From positions 1,514,342 to 1,578,341 of the forward strand of contig CP066681.1 of NCBI GenBank assembly GCA_016432265.1: a stretch of DNA of 64,000 nt. Direction: 5' to 3'. Within the stretch, counting starts at the first letter, position 1. Every line of letters starts with the position of its first letter. Of this stretch, positions 17,567 to 26,066 are shown in pieces. A model generated the notes under the pieces. That model did not search any database. It saw only the letters and a program-made list of their open reading frames with translations, and had not been told where the DNA came from. Source of the DNA: Micavibrio aeruginosavorus (GTDB lineage Bacteria; Pseudomonadota; Alphaproteobacteria; Micavibrionales; Micavibrionaceae). The position numbers and the translations under genes were made by a program.

Positions 17567-17611
17567 ACCGGTTTTCAAGACCGGTGCATTCAACCGCTCT
17601 GCCACTCATCC
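17567..17611 (-). pseudogene. 5' half of disrupted tRNA-Ser(UGA)
   Basis: On the minus strand this reads GGATGAG, the D-arm 'TGGCAGAGCGGTTGAATGCA' and the anticodon arm CCGGTCTTGAAAACCGG, and then departs from tRNA sequence. Its acceptor half pairs exactly with CTCATCC of the fragment at 10942-11000. Confidence 0.9.
17568..17579. other. Attachment site, right (attL/attR core)
   Basis: The 12-bp sequence 'ccggttttcaag' is identical to 10988-10999. The complete island tRNA-Ser has the same stretch with one difference (17512-17523). Confidence 0.85.
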
Positions 17612-17729
17612 ATAAAATGTATAGATATATCAATATGTTATAAAACATTCTTGATGTATTGCATAAAGATGATGACTGTGGGTTGACCTAGCCACATCTC
17701 TGACGCAGTGTTTTAGCGAAGGAGACGCG

Positions 17730-18068
17730 ATGATGCAAGCTGTGAATGAGGTTCCCCATATTTCCCCTGAAGAAGCACAGAGGCGCGCCGCGCAAGGAAA
17801 GGCGGTGCTGATCGATGTGCGCGAGCCGGATGAAGTACGCACGGTGGCGATCATGGGTGCCGTGAATGTGCCATTGACGTTGTTCGACCCACAAGCTGTG
17901 CTGGATGCGGCCGGGGATAAGGATATCGTCTTTTTCTGCAAAATAGGCGGACGGGCAATGAATGCTTGTCACCACTTTATCAGGCAAACAGGACGTGAGG
18001 CTGCCTGCATGAGTGGCAGCATTGCGGGCTGGATGCAAAAGGGTCTGCCCGTAATATCGAAAGTATAG
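17730..18068 (+). CDS. Rhodanese-domain protein
   Basis: A single-domain rhodanese of 112 residues. Visible are 'VLIDVREPDEV' (the conserved Asp-Val-Arg-Glu) and the active-site loop 'FFCKIGGRA', whose Cys would carry the persulfide. There is no signal peptide, so it is probably cytoplasmic, in sulfur transfer or detoxification. GGAGA at 17721-17725 is well placed for the first ATG. The gene marks the return to ordinary chromosomal sequence right of the island and is followed closely by a YdcF-like gene. Confidence 0.9.
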   Translation: MMQAVNEVPHISPEEAQRRAAQGKAVLIDVREPDEVRTVAIMGAVNVPLTLFDPQAVLDAAGDKDIVFFCKIGGRAMNACHHFIRQTGREAACMSGSIAGWMQKGLPVISKV

Positions 18069-18075
18069 GCGCACA

Positions 18076-18855
18076 TTGTTCATCGCCGCTAAAATATTCT
18101 GGCTGATGGCCGCACCTGCAAACCTGATGGGCATCAGCCTCATGCTGGCGGCGTCAGGGCGTTTGCTGAAGTGGTGGCGGTTCTCAGACTTGTTTTTCTG
18201 GCTGGGCGTTGGGTTGTTTGTAGCGTTCGGCGTTGTTCCCACCGGGCCTTCGTTGCTGGCGTGGCTGGAAACCCAGCACAGCAGGCCGCGAGAATTGCCC
18301 GGGGATGTAGCGGGCATCATCGTGCTGGGCGGAGCGTTCGATACATATCTTTCCAATATTTACGGTTGGCCGATATTAAATGACGGGGTCGAGCGGGTAC
18401 TGGATGGCGCCATGCTGGCCCGATATTACAAGGACGCTACCTTATTGTTCAGCGGTGGCAGTGGCCGCCTAGTGCACCGCGAACGCACCGAGGCTGAAGA
18501 CGCTCAGGTTTTCTTTTCATCCTACCCTGACCTGAAAGAGCGCATTCGCTATGAAAATCGTTCACGTAACACATGGCAGAATGCGGCATTTAGCCGGGAT
18601 ATGGCGCAACCCAGGGCAGGGGAGCGGTGGATACTGGTGACGTCGGCCTACCACATGCCCCGCGCCGCAATGATGTTCAAGGCAGCGGGGTGGCCCGAGA
18701 TCATCACATGGCCAACAGATTACCGCACCAATGGCAAAATCGACCTGATGCCGCATAAGCTCGATGTTCTGGGTAACCTGTATCACAGCCATTTGGCCGT
18801 ACGGGAACTGATAGGCCATGCTGTTTATAAGGCGCGCGCCAAGATGAATATTTAG
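18076..18855 (+). CDS. YdcF family (DUF218) membrane protein
   Basis: A 259-residue protein with two N-terminal hydrophobic helices (about 5-28 and 36-56) and then a DUF218 domain: 'GIIVLGGAF', 'LLFSGGSGR', 'ENRSRNTWQNA', 'LVTSAYHMPRA'. This is the SanA/YdcF/ElyC family, linked to envelope integrity. The function is unsettled. The frame begins at TTG 18076, seven bases after the rhodanese stop; ATG 18106 would cut into the first helix, so the upstream start is preferred. Confidence 0.85.
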   Translation: MFIAAKIFWLMAAPANLMGISLMLAASGRLLKWWRFSDLFFWLGVGLFVAFGVVPTGPSLLAWLETQHSRPRELPGDVAGIIVLGGAFDTYLSNIYGWPILNDGVERVLDGAMLARYYKDATLLFSGGSGRLVHRERTEAEDAQVFFSSYPDLKERIRYENRSRNTWQNAAFSRDMAQPRAGERWILVTSAYHMPRAAMMFKAAGWPEIITWPTDYRTNGKIDLMPHKLDVLGNLYHSHLAVRELIGHAVYKARAKMNI

Positions 18856-18922
18856 TTTTCGAGCGGCGGGAAGGGTGTTTAAAATGCTGTATAAGACAAT
18901 GAAAACAAACTGGGAGCGTTTC

Positions 18923-20026
18923 ATGACCACAACCCGCCTGCGCGTTTTGATGACGCTGGCCAGTCTGCCGCTTTTGCTGGCAGGGCAGTCTGCCGGAGCC
19001 ATGGTCAGCGACAGTTTCGAGAGCATCGTACGCGCCGTGCGCGATGAAGCCAGCCGCCGCGGTGTCAGCACGCAAACCCTGGATCGCGCTCTTGCAGGCG
19101 TTCAGCCGCTGGCGGTGCAGACGTTTGAGAACAACCAGCCGGAACGCAGCCGCCAGATTACGTTTGCTCAATATTACAATCAGCGCGCCACACCCGCGGC
19201 GATTGAGAAAGGTCGGAAGTTTATGCGCGATCACGCCCGGCAATTGGCGTTGATTGAGCAGGATACGGGCGTGCCGCCCGCTATCATCATGGCGATTCTG
19301 AGTATTGAATCAAACTTTGGCGTCGTTACCGGCGACCAAAAAGTAATACCGGCCTTACTGACCCTGGCGCGTGATGTGCAAGGTAACGACAGGCGGGCGC
19401 AAGAGCGCCGCGCCATGTTTCGCGAGGAAGCCGTACAGGCATTGATGCTGGTGGATGAAGGGTATGATGAAATTCTCACCCGGCAGGGCTCGTGGGCCGG
19501 CGCTGTCGGCCCGGCGCAGTTCATGCCTTCCGCCATCCGCCGCTATGCGGTGGATGGAGATAGCGACGGCAAAAAGGACATGTGGAGCGATTACGATGAC
19601 GTCCTGCCTTCGGTTGCAAATTTCCTGAAAGAGAAAGGGTGGCGAAGCGGGCAGAGATGGGGTTACAAAGTTCTTCTGCCTGAGGGCTTTAACAAGGGAT
19701 TACTGACCGATACCCTGCGGGAACAGCATAACAAGACGCCGCAGGAATGGGCGGCGCTTGGTGTTCATCTGGAGAACGGTGAAGCCATGCCGTCTGACAG
19801 TGCCATGCACGTCATGCTGATCGCGCCTAATTTTAACAAGCAAACCGGCGAGTTCCGCGGCCCGGTTTATATGGTTTACGATAACTTTCGCGCGGTTATG
19901 GAGTATAACAAGTCTTATAAATATGCGCTGACTGTGTTGCAAATGGCGGATATAATCGCTAAACAATCGCGTTCGTCGGCGGCTATGCCTGCCGTGCCGC
20001 CGAGCCCCGCTCCCTATAATCAGTAA
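18923..20026 (+). CDS. Lytic murein transglycosylase, MltB-type (SLT_2)
   Basis: This periplasmic enzyme cleaves peptidoglycan glycan strands to 1,6-anhydro products. The catalytic Glu is in 'AILSIESNFG'; 'GSWAGAVGPAQFMPS' and 'DGDSDGKKDMW' are typical of the MltB/SLT_2 family. From ATG 18923 it begins with a signal peptide ('LMTLASLPLLLAGQSAGA'), and GGGAG lies six bases upstream. In-frame starts at 18875 (GTG) and 18884 (ATG) would bury the signal peptide, so they are less likely. It stops where the rlpA-like gene begins, giving a cell-wall gene cluster with the following carboxypeptidase. Confidence 0.92.
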   Translation: MTTTRLRVLMTLASLPLLLAGQSAGAMVSDSFESIVRAVRDEASRRGVSTQTLDRALAGVQPLAVQTFENNQPERSRQITFAQYYNQRATPAAIEKGRKFMRDHARQLALIEQDTGVPPAIIMAILSIESNFGVVTGDQKVIPALLTLARDVQGNDRRAQERRAMFREEAVQALMLVDEGYDEILTRQGSWAGAVGPAQFMPSAIRRYAVDGDSDGKKDMWSDYDDVLPSVANFLKEKGWRSGQRWGYKVLLPEGFNKGLLTDTLREQHNKTPQEWAALGVHLENGEAMPSDSAMHVMLIAPNFNKQTGEFRGPVYMVYDNFRAVMEYNKSYKYALTVLQMADIIAKQSRSSAAMPAVPPSPAPYNQ

Positions 20027-20035
20027 GTGCCGATA

Positions 20036-21004
20036 ATGATGTTCCGCTTTTTTCTCGTCGCTTGTATTCTTCTTGTGTCAGCCTGCACCGAGGTGCAGTA
20101 TGCCGCGCATATGAGCAAGGAATTCGGGGGGACGCTGGGATCTGCGCTTCCTCCCTCAGGGCAGCAAGGCAATTTCAAGGTGGGTAAGCCGTATAAGGTG
20201 GATGGTCGCACCTATACCCCGCGCGAGCAATACGACCTGGTGGAAACAGGGATTGCGTCATGGTACGGCCCTGGTTTTCACGGAAAGCGCACAGCAAGCG
20301 GCGAAAAATTCGACAAGCATGAATTGACCGCCGCACATCGTACGTTGCAGATGCCTTCACTTGTGCGCGTGACAAATCTCGATAACGGGCGTTCGGTGAT
20401 CGTTCGTATTAACGATCGCGGCCCGTTCAAGCGCAGCCGCGTTATAGATGTTTCGGAGAAGGCGGCTGAACTGCTTGGTTTCAAAAATATCGGAACAGCG
20501 AAGGTCAGGCTGGAGGTTCTGCAACAGGAAAGTCTGCGGCTGGCGCAGTTGGCTCGGCAGGGTGTCAACCCCGAGCATTATCAGACGGCCTTGGCTGAGC
20601 CTGTCAGCTACGAAAAGCCGGCCTCATACGAAACCGCTTCTTTGGAACCTGTAGCGCGCCAGAGCCTGACGGCTCCCTCTGAGGTTGGTGCTCCGCTGCA
20701 GACCTCCTTGCCGGGGCATTTGCGCGATGGCGAGTTTTATCCCGATCCGGTGGTGATGGAGCGTCCGGTGACCGCCACAAGGATTTATGTGCAGGCGGGA
20801 TCGTTTGGCGTTTATGACAATGCGCTACGCTTGCGAGACAGGCTGATGGCGATTTCCAATGCTACTGTTCAGCAAACCGAGGTGCGGGGGCAGACTTTTT
20901 ACCGTGTGCGTGTGGGGCCCGCAGCCAGCGTCGAGGAAGCTGATGAGCTCTTGAGCAGGGTTGTGAATTCAGGCCACGGCGATGCCATGATCGTGGTTGA
21001 ATAA
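20036..21004 (+). CDS. rlpA: RlpA-like septal lytic transglycosylase with SPOR domain
   Basis: A lipoprotein with lipobox 'LVSAC', a double-psi beta-barrel RlpA domain ('GIASWYGPGFHGKRTASGE', 'HRTLQMPSLVRV', catalytic Asp region 'RINDRGPF') and a C-terminal SPOR domain (about 245-322, 'YVQAGSFGVYDNALRLRDRL') that binds denuded glycan at the septum. It lies between a MltB-type enzyme and a D,D-carboxypeptidase, consistent with peptidoglycan remodelling during division. The start at ATG 20036 gives a short lipoprotein signal; GTG 20027 is possible. Confidence 0.93.
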   Translation: MMFRFFLVACILLVSACTEVQYAAHMSKEFGGTLGSALPPSGQQGNFKVGKPYKVDGRTYTPREQYDLVETGIASWYGPGFHGKRTASGEKFDKHELTAAHRTLQMPSLVRVTNLDNGRSVIVRINDRGPFKRSRVIDVSEKAAELLGFKNIGTAKVRLEVLQQESLRLAQLARQGVNPEHYQTALAEPVSYEKPASYETASLEPVARQSLTAPSEVGAPLQTSLPGHLRDGEFYPDPVVMERPVTATRIYVQAGSFGVYDNALRLRDRLMAISNATVQQTEVRGQTFYRVRVGPAASVEEADELLSRVVNSGHGDAMIVVE

Positions 21005-21059
21005 TCTCGTAAAATCCCTATTCTGGGGCAGGACTTTTCCCCGGATTTTGAGGATACCC

Positions 21060-22199
21060 ATGAACAGGCTAATTTTTTCCATATTGTTTGCCTTCCTGAT
21101 GTTGGCGGCGGTCATCCCGGCGCAGGCGCAGGAGACAACCGCCAAGCAGGCGATTGTAATCGATTACAATACCGGTTACGTCCTTTATGAAAAAAATGCC
21201 GATGAGAGAATGGCGCCTTCGTCGATGACCAAGGTCATGACGACCTATCTGGCCTTTGATGCCGTCGATCAGGGGCGCATCACTCTTGACCAAACGTTCC
21301 ACATCAGCGAGAAGGCATGGAAGACAGGCGGTTCTCGGATGTTTGTGCAGGTGGGCACCGACGTCAAGGTTGAGGACTTGTTGCGCGGAGTGATCGTTCA
21401 ATCTGGTAATGACGCAACAGTTGCCCTGGCCGAAGGGCTAGCAGGTTCGGAAGAAGCCTTTGCGCAGGCGATGAACCAGAAAGCCAAGGAACTGGGAATG
21501 ACAAACAGCAAGTTCAAAAATTCTCATGGCTTGAACGAAGAGGGGCATTATTCAACTGCGCGTGATCTGGCGACGCTGGCTATCCGCAGCATCAGCGACC
21601 ACCCGAAGCATTACCATTATCATGCAGAAAAAGAATTTACCTATAACAATATAAAGCAAGGCAACCGCAACCCGCTTTTGTACCGGAATATCGGAGCTGA
21701 CGGGCTGAAAACCGGGCATACCGATGCCGGCGGTTATGGTTTGATAGGGACGGCGATCAACGATAAGGGGCGGCGTGTTGTCGTTGTTGTAAATGGTTTG
21801 GGTGACGAGCAAGAGCGCGCCGACCAATCGGCACAGTTGATAAACTGGGCAATGAACGGATTTGAAGACGTAACCTTGTTCAAGGCCGGAGATATTGTTG
21901 AGCAGGCGGAAGTCGTGCTGGGCAAGCAAGCAACCGTGCCGCTGACGGTTGAGAAGGATATCCGCGTGCCTGTACCTGTTTCGTTCAGGAACGATTTGAA
22001 GGTTGAGGTTGTTTATAATGGCCCGCTGCAAGCCCCTGTAAAGAAGGGCGCTGTGGTCGGAGCCCTCAAAATCAGCGTTCCTCGTGTCAAGAATTTTGAA
22101 GTGCCGTTGATCGCTGCCGCCGATGTAGAAAGAATAGGGCTGTTTGCGGGGACTTTTGCCAAAGTTCTGATGTTGCTAGATGGCAGCAAAGATCGTTAG
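21060..22199 (+). CDS. dacC: D-alanyl-D-alanine carboxypeptidase (PBP5/6 family)
   Basis: A periplasmic serine carboxypeptidase that trims the terminal D-Ala of peptidoglycan stem peptides. The signal peptide is 'LFAFLMLAAVIPAQAQ'. The three active motifs are present: SxxK at S55-K58 ('SSMTKVM'), 'VQSGNDA' and 'GLKTGHT'. A PBP5 C-terminal domain follows (about 280-375), with a short amphipathic tail. ATG 21060 is chosen because the upstream extension to 20997 overlaps rlpA and would mask the signal peptide. The dacC/dacA/dacF choice is only by general resemblance. Confidence 0.93.
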   Translation: MNRLIFSILFAFLMLAAVIPAQAQETTAKQAIVIDYNTGYVLYEKNADERMAPSSMTKVMTTYLAFDAVDQGRITLDQTFHISEKAWKTGGSRMFVQVGTDVKVEDLLRGVIVQSGNDATVALAEGLAGSEEAFAQAMNQKAKELGMTNSKFKNSHGLNEEGHYSTARDLATLAIRSISDHPKHYHYHAEKEFTYNNIKQGNRNPLLYRNIGADGLKTGHTDAGGYGLIGTAINDKGRRVVVVVNGLGDEQERADQSAQLINWAMNGFEDVTLFKAGDIVEQAEVVLGKQATVPLTVEKDIRVPVPVSFRNDLKVEVVYNGPLQAPVKKGAVVGALKISVPRVKNFEVPLIAAADVERIGLFAGTFAKVLMLLDGSKDR

Positions 22200-22207
22200 C
22201 GGTAAAT

Positions 22208-22846
22208 ATGGCGCGCGGCATCTTCATCACTCTGGAAGGCGGAGAGGGGGCGGGGAAAAGCACCCAGATCCGTATGCTGGCCACGGCGCTGGAACAGCAA
22301 GGCTATGAGGTCGTAACGACGCGTGAACCCGGCGGTACGCCGGAAGCTGAGAAGATTCGCGATTTTCTGGTGAAGCGCAACGGCGGTAACTGGACGCCGA
22401 TGGCGGAATGTCTGCTGCTTTATGCCGCCCGGCAGATGCATGTCGAGCATTTAATTAAACCCGCGCTGTCCGGCGGAAAAATTGTTATTTCCGATCGTTT
22501 CGCTGACTCGACGCGGGCTTATCAAAGTTTTGGCCATGGTCTGCCGCTGAAGACAATTGAGGACATGAATCGTCTGGCTCTGGGTGATTTTGCGCCTGAC
22601 ATAACGTTCATTCTGGATCTTCCGGTGGATGTCGGACTGGCGAGGGCCGGGCAGCGGCTGAGTGCGGCGGCTTCGCAGGAAGACCGCTTCGAGCGCCTAG
22701 GGGAGTCGTTCCATGAGCGCCTGCGTCAGGGATTTCTGGCAATTGCCGCCCGCGATGTGGAGCGGTGCCGTATTATCGATGCAACTCGCAGCATTGAAGA
22801 GATCGCACGCGACTTGTTCACCCATGTACAAGGGAAACTGGCATGA
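22208..22846 (+). CDS. tmk: Thymidylate kinase
   Basis: Phosphorylates dTMP to dTDP in the cytoplasm. The P-loop 'GGEGAGKST' (about 11-19), 'TREPGGTPEAE' and 'DRFADSTRAYQ' are diagnostic; the length of 212 residues is normal. It lies eight bases after the carboxypeptidase stop and overlaps holB by four bases, a common alphaproteobacterial pairing. Confidence 0.97.
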   Translation: MARGIFITLEGGEGAGKSTQIRMLATALEQQGYEVVTTREPGGTPEAEKIRDFLVKRNGGNWTPMAECLLLYAARQMHVEHLIKPALSGGKIVISDRFADSTRAYQSFGHGLPLKTIEDMNRLALGDFAPDITFILDLPVDVGLARAGQRLSAAASQEDRFERLGESFHERLRQGFLAIAARDVERCRIIDATRSIEEIARDLFTHVQGKLA

Positions 22847-24030
22847 GCATGTTCGATGATTTCGACATGGATGACAACGGCTTTGCCGATGAAGAAACGC
22901 CGTTGTCAGGGAATGCCGCCCCTTTGGCGACCGGATTGCAGCCCCCACGTTTGATGGATGAATGTTTGGGGCATCAGGATGTAGAGGCGCAGATTCTGGA
23001 CATGATCAATTCGCGGCACCTTCCCCATGCCTTGATTTTCGCAGGGCCTGAAGGGATAGGCAAATCGACGATGGCTTTCCGGTTGGCCCGCTATCTGCTG
23101 AAACATGGCTTGCCTTCGGAAGAGGATTCGGCTGGAGGATTGTTTGGAGATGCTTTGCCGCCCGTAAAGGCGGAAAACCTAAGCACGGATATAAACGATC
23201 AGGTTAGCCGGATGGTGGCCGCCGCAGGGCATCCTGACCTTCTTACGGTAGAGCGTGAGTTTGATGACAGGAAAAACCGCTTCAAAGGAAATGTAGGCAT
23301 TGAATCTGTCAGGCGCATAGCCCCCTTTATGCATATGACAGCTTCATTCAATGGTTGGCGGATAGCGATTATCGATGATGCCGACACGATGACCAACGAA
23401 GCGCAAAACGCGATCCTGAAAATTTTGGAAGAGCCGCCGCCGCAGGCCTTGCTGATACTGGTCTGTCATCGACCGGGTATGATGATCCCCACTATTCGTT
23501 CACGCTGCCGCCTTTTGCACTTTCAGCCCTTGCTCTTGGCTGATTCTTCAAACTTGCTCAAGCGTCAGGAGCCTGGGTTGCGCGAGGCTGATCTGGCGAC
23601 TTTGTATGCGATCACAGGGGGGAGCGTCGGACAGGGGCTGCGTCTTCTGGAAGAGGGCGGGCTAGACGTTATTTATAAGATTTCCACACTTCTGGCGCAG
23701 TGGCCGGAATGGGATTGGCCGCAAATTCATGGATTGGCCGAGAATCTTTCCAAGCCAGGGCAGGAAGACAGCTATAGGAGCTTTGTTGAGGTTTTCACAT
23801 GGGCGTCTGAATCTCTGATCCGGGCACGGGCGCGGCGGCAGCCTTTGCCGCCGCCGATGGATAGCGCAGAGATCGTCAGGCTGGCGAATGCTTTCAGCCT
23901 TGAGGATTGGCTTGATATATGCGAGCGCCTGAAGATGCATTTTGCAGCAGTCGATTTTTCCAACCTTGATAAGCGTCAGGGCATTCTGGGCGCTTTTACC
24001 ATCTTTGATGAAGCCGGAAAGGCGGCTTGA
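22843..24030 (+). CDS. holB: DNA polymerase III delta' subunit
   Basis: A clamp-loader subunit (395 residues). The AAA+ region has 'FAGPEGIGKSTMAFRLARYL', a 'DDADTMTNEAQNAILKILEEPP' region (sensor/SRC context) and 'TIRSRCRLL', the SRC motif. The N-terminal acidic extension is typical of alphaproteobacteria. The start overlaps tmk (ATGA) and metG follows after three bases, so tmk-holB-metG-EamA-tatD-MBL form one tight operon. Confidence 0.93.
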   Translation: MSMFDDFDMDDNGFADEETPLSGNAAPLATGLQPPRLMDECLGHQDVEAQILDMINSRHLPHALIFAGPEGIGKSTMAFRLARYLLKHGLPSEEDSAGGLFGDALPPVKAENLSTDINDQVSRMVAAAGHPDLLTVEREFDDRKNRFKGNVGIESVRRIAPFMHMTASFNGWRIAIIDDADTMTNEAQNAILKILEEPPPQALLILVCHRPGMMIPTIRSRCRLLHFQPLLLADSSNLLKRQEPGLREADLATLYAITGGSVGQGLRLLEEGGLDVIYKISTLLAQWPEWDWPQIHGLAENLSKPGQEDSYRSFVEVFTWASESLIRARARRQPLPPPMDSAEIVRLANAFSLEDWLDICERLKMHFAAVDFSNLDKRQGILGAFTIFDEAGKAA

Positions 24031-24033
24031 ACC

Positions 24034-25608
24034 ATGAGCAGCAAATCTCCCTATTATATAACGACCGCTATCGCTTATGTGAACGGCGCGCCGCATCTGG
24101 GGCATGCCTACGAAGTTATCTTAACCGATGTGATGGCGCGTTTCCGCCGTCTTGACGGGCATCAGGTTTTTTTTCTGACCGGAACGGACGAGCACGGCGA
24201 GAAAGTTGCGACCACTGCCGAGAGAAACAATATGGCTCCGCGCGATTTTTGTGATAAGATCGCCGCTCAATTCGTGGAGATGGATGAAATCCTGAACATC
24301 AGCCACGATGATTTCATCCGTACGACGCAGCCGCGCCATTATGCTGCTTCGCAGGCGATTTGGAACGAACTGACCAAAAGAGGCGACATCTATCTTGGCA
24401 AGTATGAAGGTTGGTATTCCGTTCGCGACGAGGCCTATTTCGGGGAAGATGAGTTAAACACGGATGAAAACGGCAAGAAGGTCGCTCCCAGCGGGGCTGA
24501 AGTGACATGGAAAGAGGAGCCTAGTTATTTCTTCCGTCTGTCGGCCTATACTGAAAAGCTGCTGGCCTATTACGAACAACACCCTGAATTCATCGAGCCG
24601 GACACCCGCCGTAACGAGATTGTATCCTTTGTCAGGCAGGAGGGAGGGCTGAAAGATCTCTCGGTTTCACGCACCAGTTTTGATTGGGGCGTGCCGGTGC
24701 CGAATGATGACCGCCATGTAATGTATGTTTGGCTGGACGCTTTGACGAATTATATAACCGGCGTGGGATACCCCGACACCAATAGCGATACATTCAAGAC
24801 ATTCTGGCCTGCGGACGTGCATGTGATCGGTAAGGACATTATCCGCTTTCATGCCATATATTGGCCGGCCTTCCTGATGGCGGCGAACTTACCGCTGCCG
24901 AAGAAGATTTTCGCCCATGGCTTTATCAATGTCGAAGGACAAAAAATGTCCAAATCTCTGGGAAATGTTTTATCGCCGCATGATCTGGTGAATGCGTATG
25001 GCGTCGACCAGACCCGCTATTTCCTTATGCGCGAGGTGCCTCATGGTCAGGATGGCAATTTCTCTCACGAGCAAGCCATTTTGCGATTGAACAGCGATCT
25101 TGCCAACTCTTTGGGGAATTTGGCGCAACGCACGCTTTCCATGATTGCCAAGAATTGTGGCGAGGTCGTGCCGCAGCCGGATGGTTTCACTGAAGATGAT
25201 AAAGCACTACTGGATCTGGCGCATATCCGCATGTTGCCGCTGGTTCGCCATGAATACGACCGGTTCATGATTCATAGGGCGATCGAGGAAATCATGCGCG
25301 TTTCCTACGAAGCCAACAGCTATATCGACCGTCAGGCGCCGTGGGGCTTGAAGAAAACAGATCCGCAGCGCATGAATACGGTTCTGTATGTTCTGGCCGA
25401 AGTTGTGCGTTGTCTGGCTTTGATTATGCAGCCCCTGACGCCGGCTTCCGCGGCCAGAATGCTTGAGCAACTGGCTGTAGCCGAGAATGAGCGTTCGTTT
25501 GAGTTTATATCCTCCGGCCACTCGTTGAAACCCGGCGTGAAATTGCCGGCGCCGCAAGGGGTTTTTCCGCGTATGGGTGATGCCCAGAACCAGAAAGCGG
25601 CAGGCTGA
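24034..25608 (+). CDS. metG: Methionyl-tRNA synthetase
   Basis: A class I synthetase of 524 residues. The HIGH-type motif is 'PHLGHAYE', 'TGTDEHGEKV' follows, and 'GQKMSKSLGN' is the KMSKS loop. It lacks the zinc knuckle insert and C-terminal tRNA-binding extension of the long form, so it is the short alphaproteobacterial type. It is embedded in the tmk-holB operon. Confidence 0.97.
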   Translation: MSSKSPYYITTAIAYVNGAPHLGHAYEVILTDVMARFRRLDGHQVFFLTGTDEHGEKVATTAERNNMAPRDFCDKIAAQFVEMDEILNISHDDFIRTTQPRHYAASQAIWNELTKRGDIYLGKYEGWYSVRDEAYFGEDELNTDENGKKVAPSGAEVTWKEEPSYFFRLSAYTEKLLAYYEQHPEFIEPDTRRNEIVSFVRQEGGLKDLSVSRTSFDWGVPVPNDDRHVMYVWLDALTNYITGVGYPDTNSDTFKTFWPADVHVIGKDIIRFHAIYWPAFLMAANLPLPKKIFAHGFINVEGQKMSKSLGNVLSPHDLVNAYGVDQTRYFLMREVPHGQDGNFSHEQAILRLNSDLANSLGNLAQRTLSMIAKNCGEVVPQPDGFTEDDKALLDLAHIRMLPLVRHEYDRFMIHRAIEEIMRVSYEANSYIDRQAPWGLKKTDPQRMNTVLYVLAEVVRCLALIMQPLTPASAARMLEQLAVAENERSFEFISSGHSLKPGVKLPAPQGVFPRMGDAQNQKAAG

Positions 25609-25609
25609 C

Positions 25610-26062
25610 ATGCTCGCATGGTCTTGGGCCATCCTGACTCTCTGTGCGGCGCTGTGCTGGGGTTTAGCCTATGCATTATTGGGAAAAATATTGCATTCGG
25701 GAATTAGTTCGGCTTTTGCGTTGGCTGCGATAGGAATCTGTACTCTATCGACCTACGTGGCCGTGCTGGTTAAAAGCGGGACGTTTTATAGCGGCGTGCA
25801 GATCGTGCAACAGAACAAGGTTGTGTTTTTCTGCCTGCTGGCGGTGGCGGCATGTCTGATTTCCGGGCAATTTCTGGTCTATAGGGCAATATCCCTTAAG
25901 GATGCTCCGCATGTTGCCATTCTCGAAATTTGCTATCCGATTTTTACATGTCTGTTTACGTGGTTGCTGTTCCGCAACCTGGAACTATCATGGCACATCG
26001 TTGCAGGCGGCATATTGATTTTTGTCGGCTCTGCGTTGGTGCTGTTTAGGACGAGTCAATAA
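25610..26062 (+). CDS. Half-size EamA/DMT-type membrane protein
   Basis: A 150-residue protein with about five hydrophobic helices, equal to one EamA repeat of the drug/metabolite transporter superfamily (typical members have two repeats and ten helices). It ends 'VAGGILIFVGSALVLF', a common EamA C-terminal helix. It would have to dimerise to work as a transporter. ATG 25610 directly follows the metG stop, and the gene runs to the tatD start. The substrate is unknown. Confidence 0.75.
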   Translation: MLAWSWAILTLCAALCWGLAYALLGKILHSGISSAFALAAIGICTLSTYVAVLVKSGTFYSGVQIVQQNKVVFFCLLAVAACLISGQFLVYRAISLKDAPHVAILEICYPIFTCLFTWLLFRNLELSWHIVAGGILIFVGSALVLFRTSQ

Positions 26063-26066
26063 CTTC

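Larger units (their letters stand above)
10988..17579. mobile_element. Genomic island integrated in tRNA-Ser(UGA)
   Basis: The island is bounded by a 12-bp direct repeat, 'ccggttttcaag' (10988-10999 and 17568-17579), which is the anticodon-arm sequence of tRNA-Ser(UGA). Outside each copy lies one half of the same tRNA gene. Inside are an RTX/cadherin-like gene, an MBOAT acyltransferase, an SGNH-like protein, a tyrosine recombinase reading inward from the right end, and a complete tRNA-Ser(UGA). The interior is visibly more AT-rich than the 18-27 kb block. Carrying a whole replacement tRNA, rather than restoring the target with a partial copy, is the unusual feature. Confidence 0.88.

Noticed and set aside
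17173-17568. A 131-residue minus-strand frame across tRNA-Ser
   Set aside because: It is a translation of tRNA sequence ('VECTGLENQRGCKSSVSSNLTSSA') plus the integrase leader, not a protein gene.
17459-17686. A plus-strand frame over the two tRNA copies
   Set aside because: It is an antisense translation of the tRNA-Ser sequences and has no ribosome site or family match.
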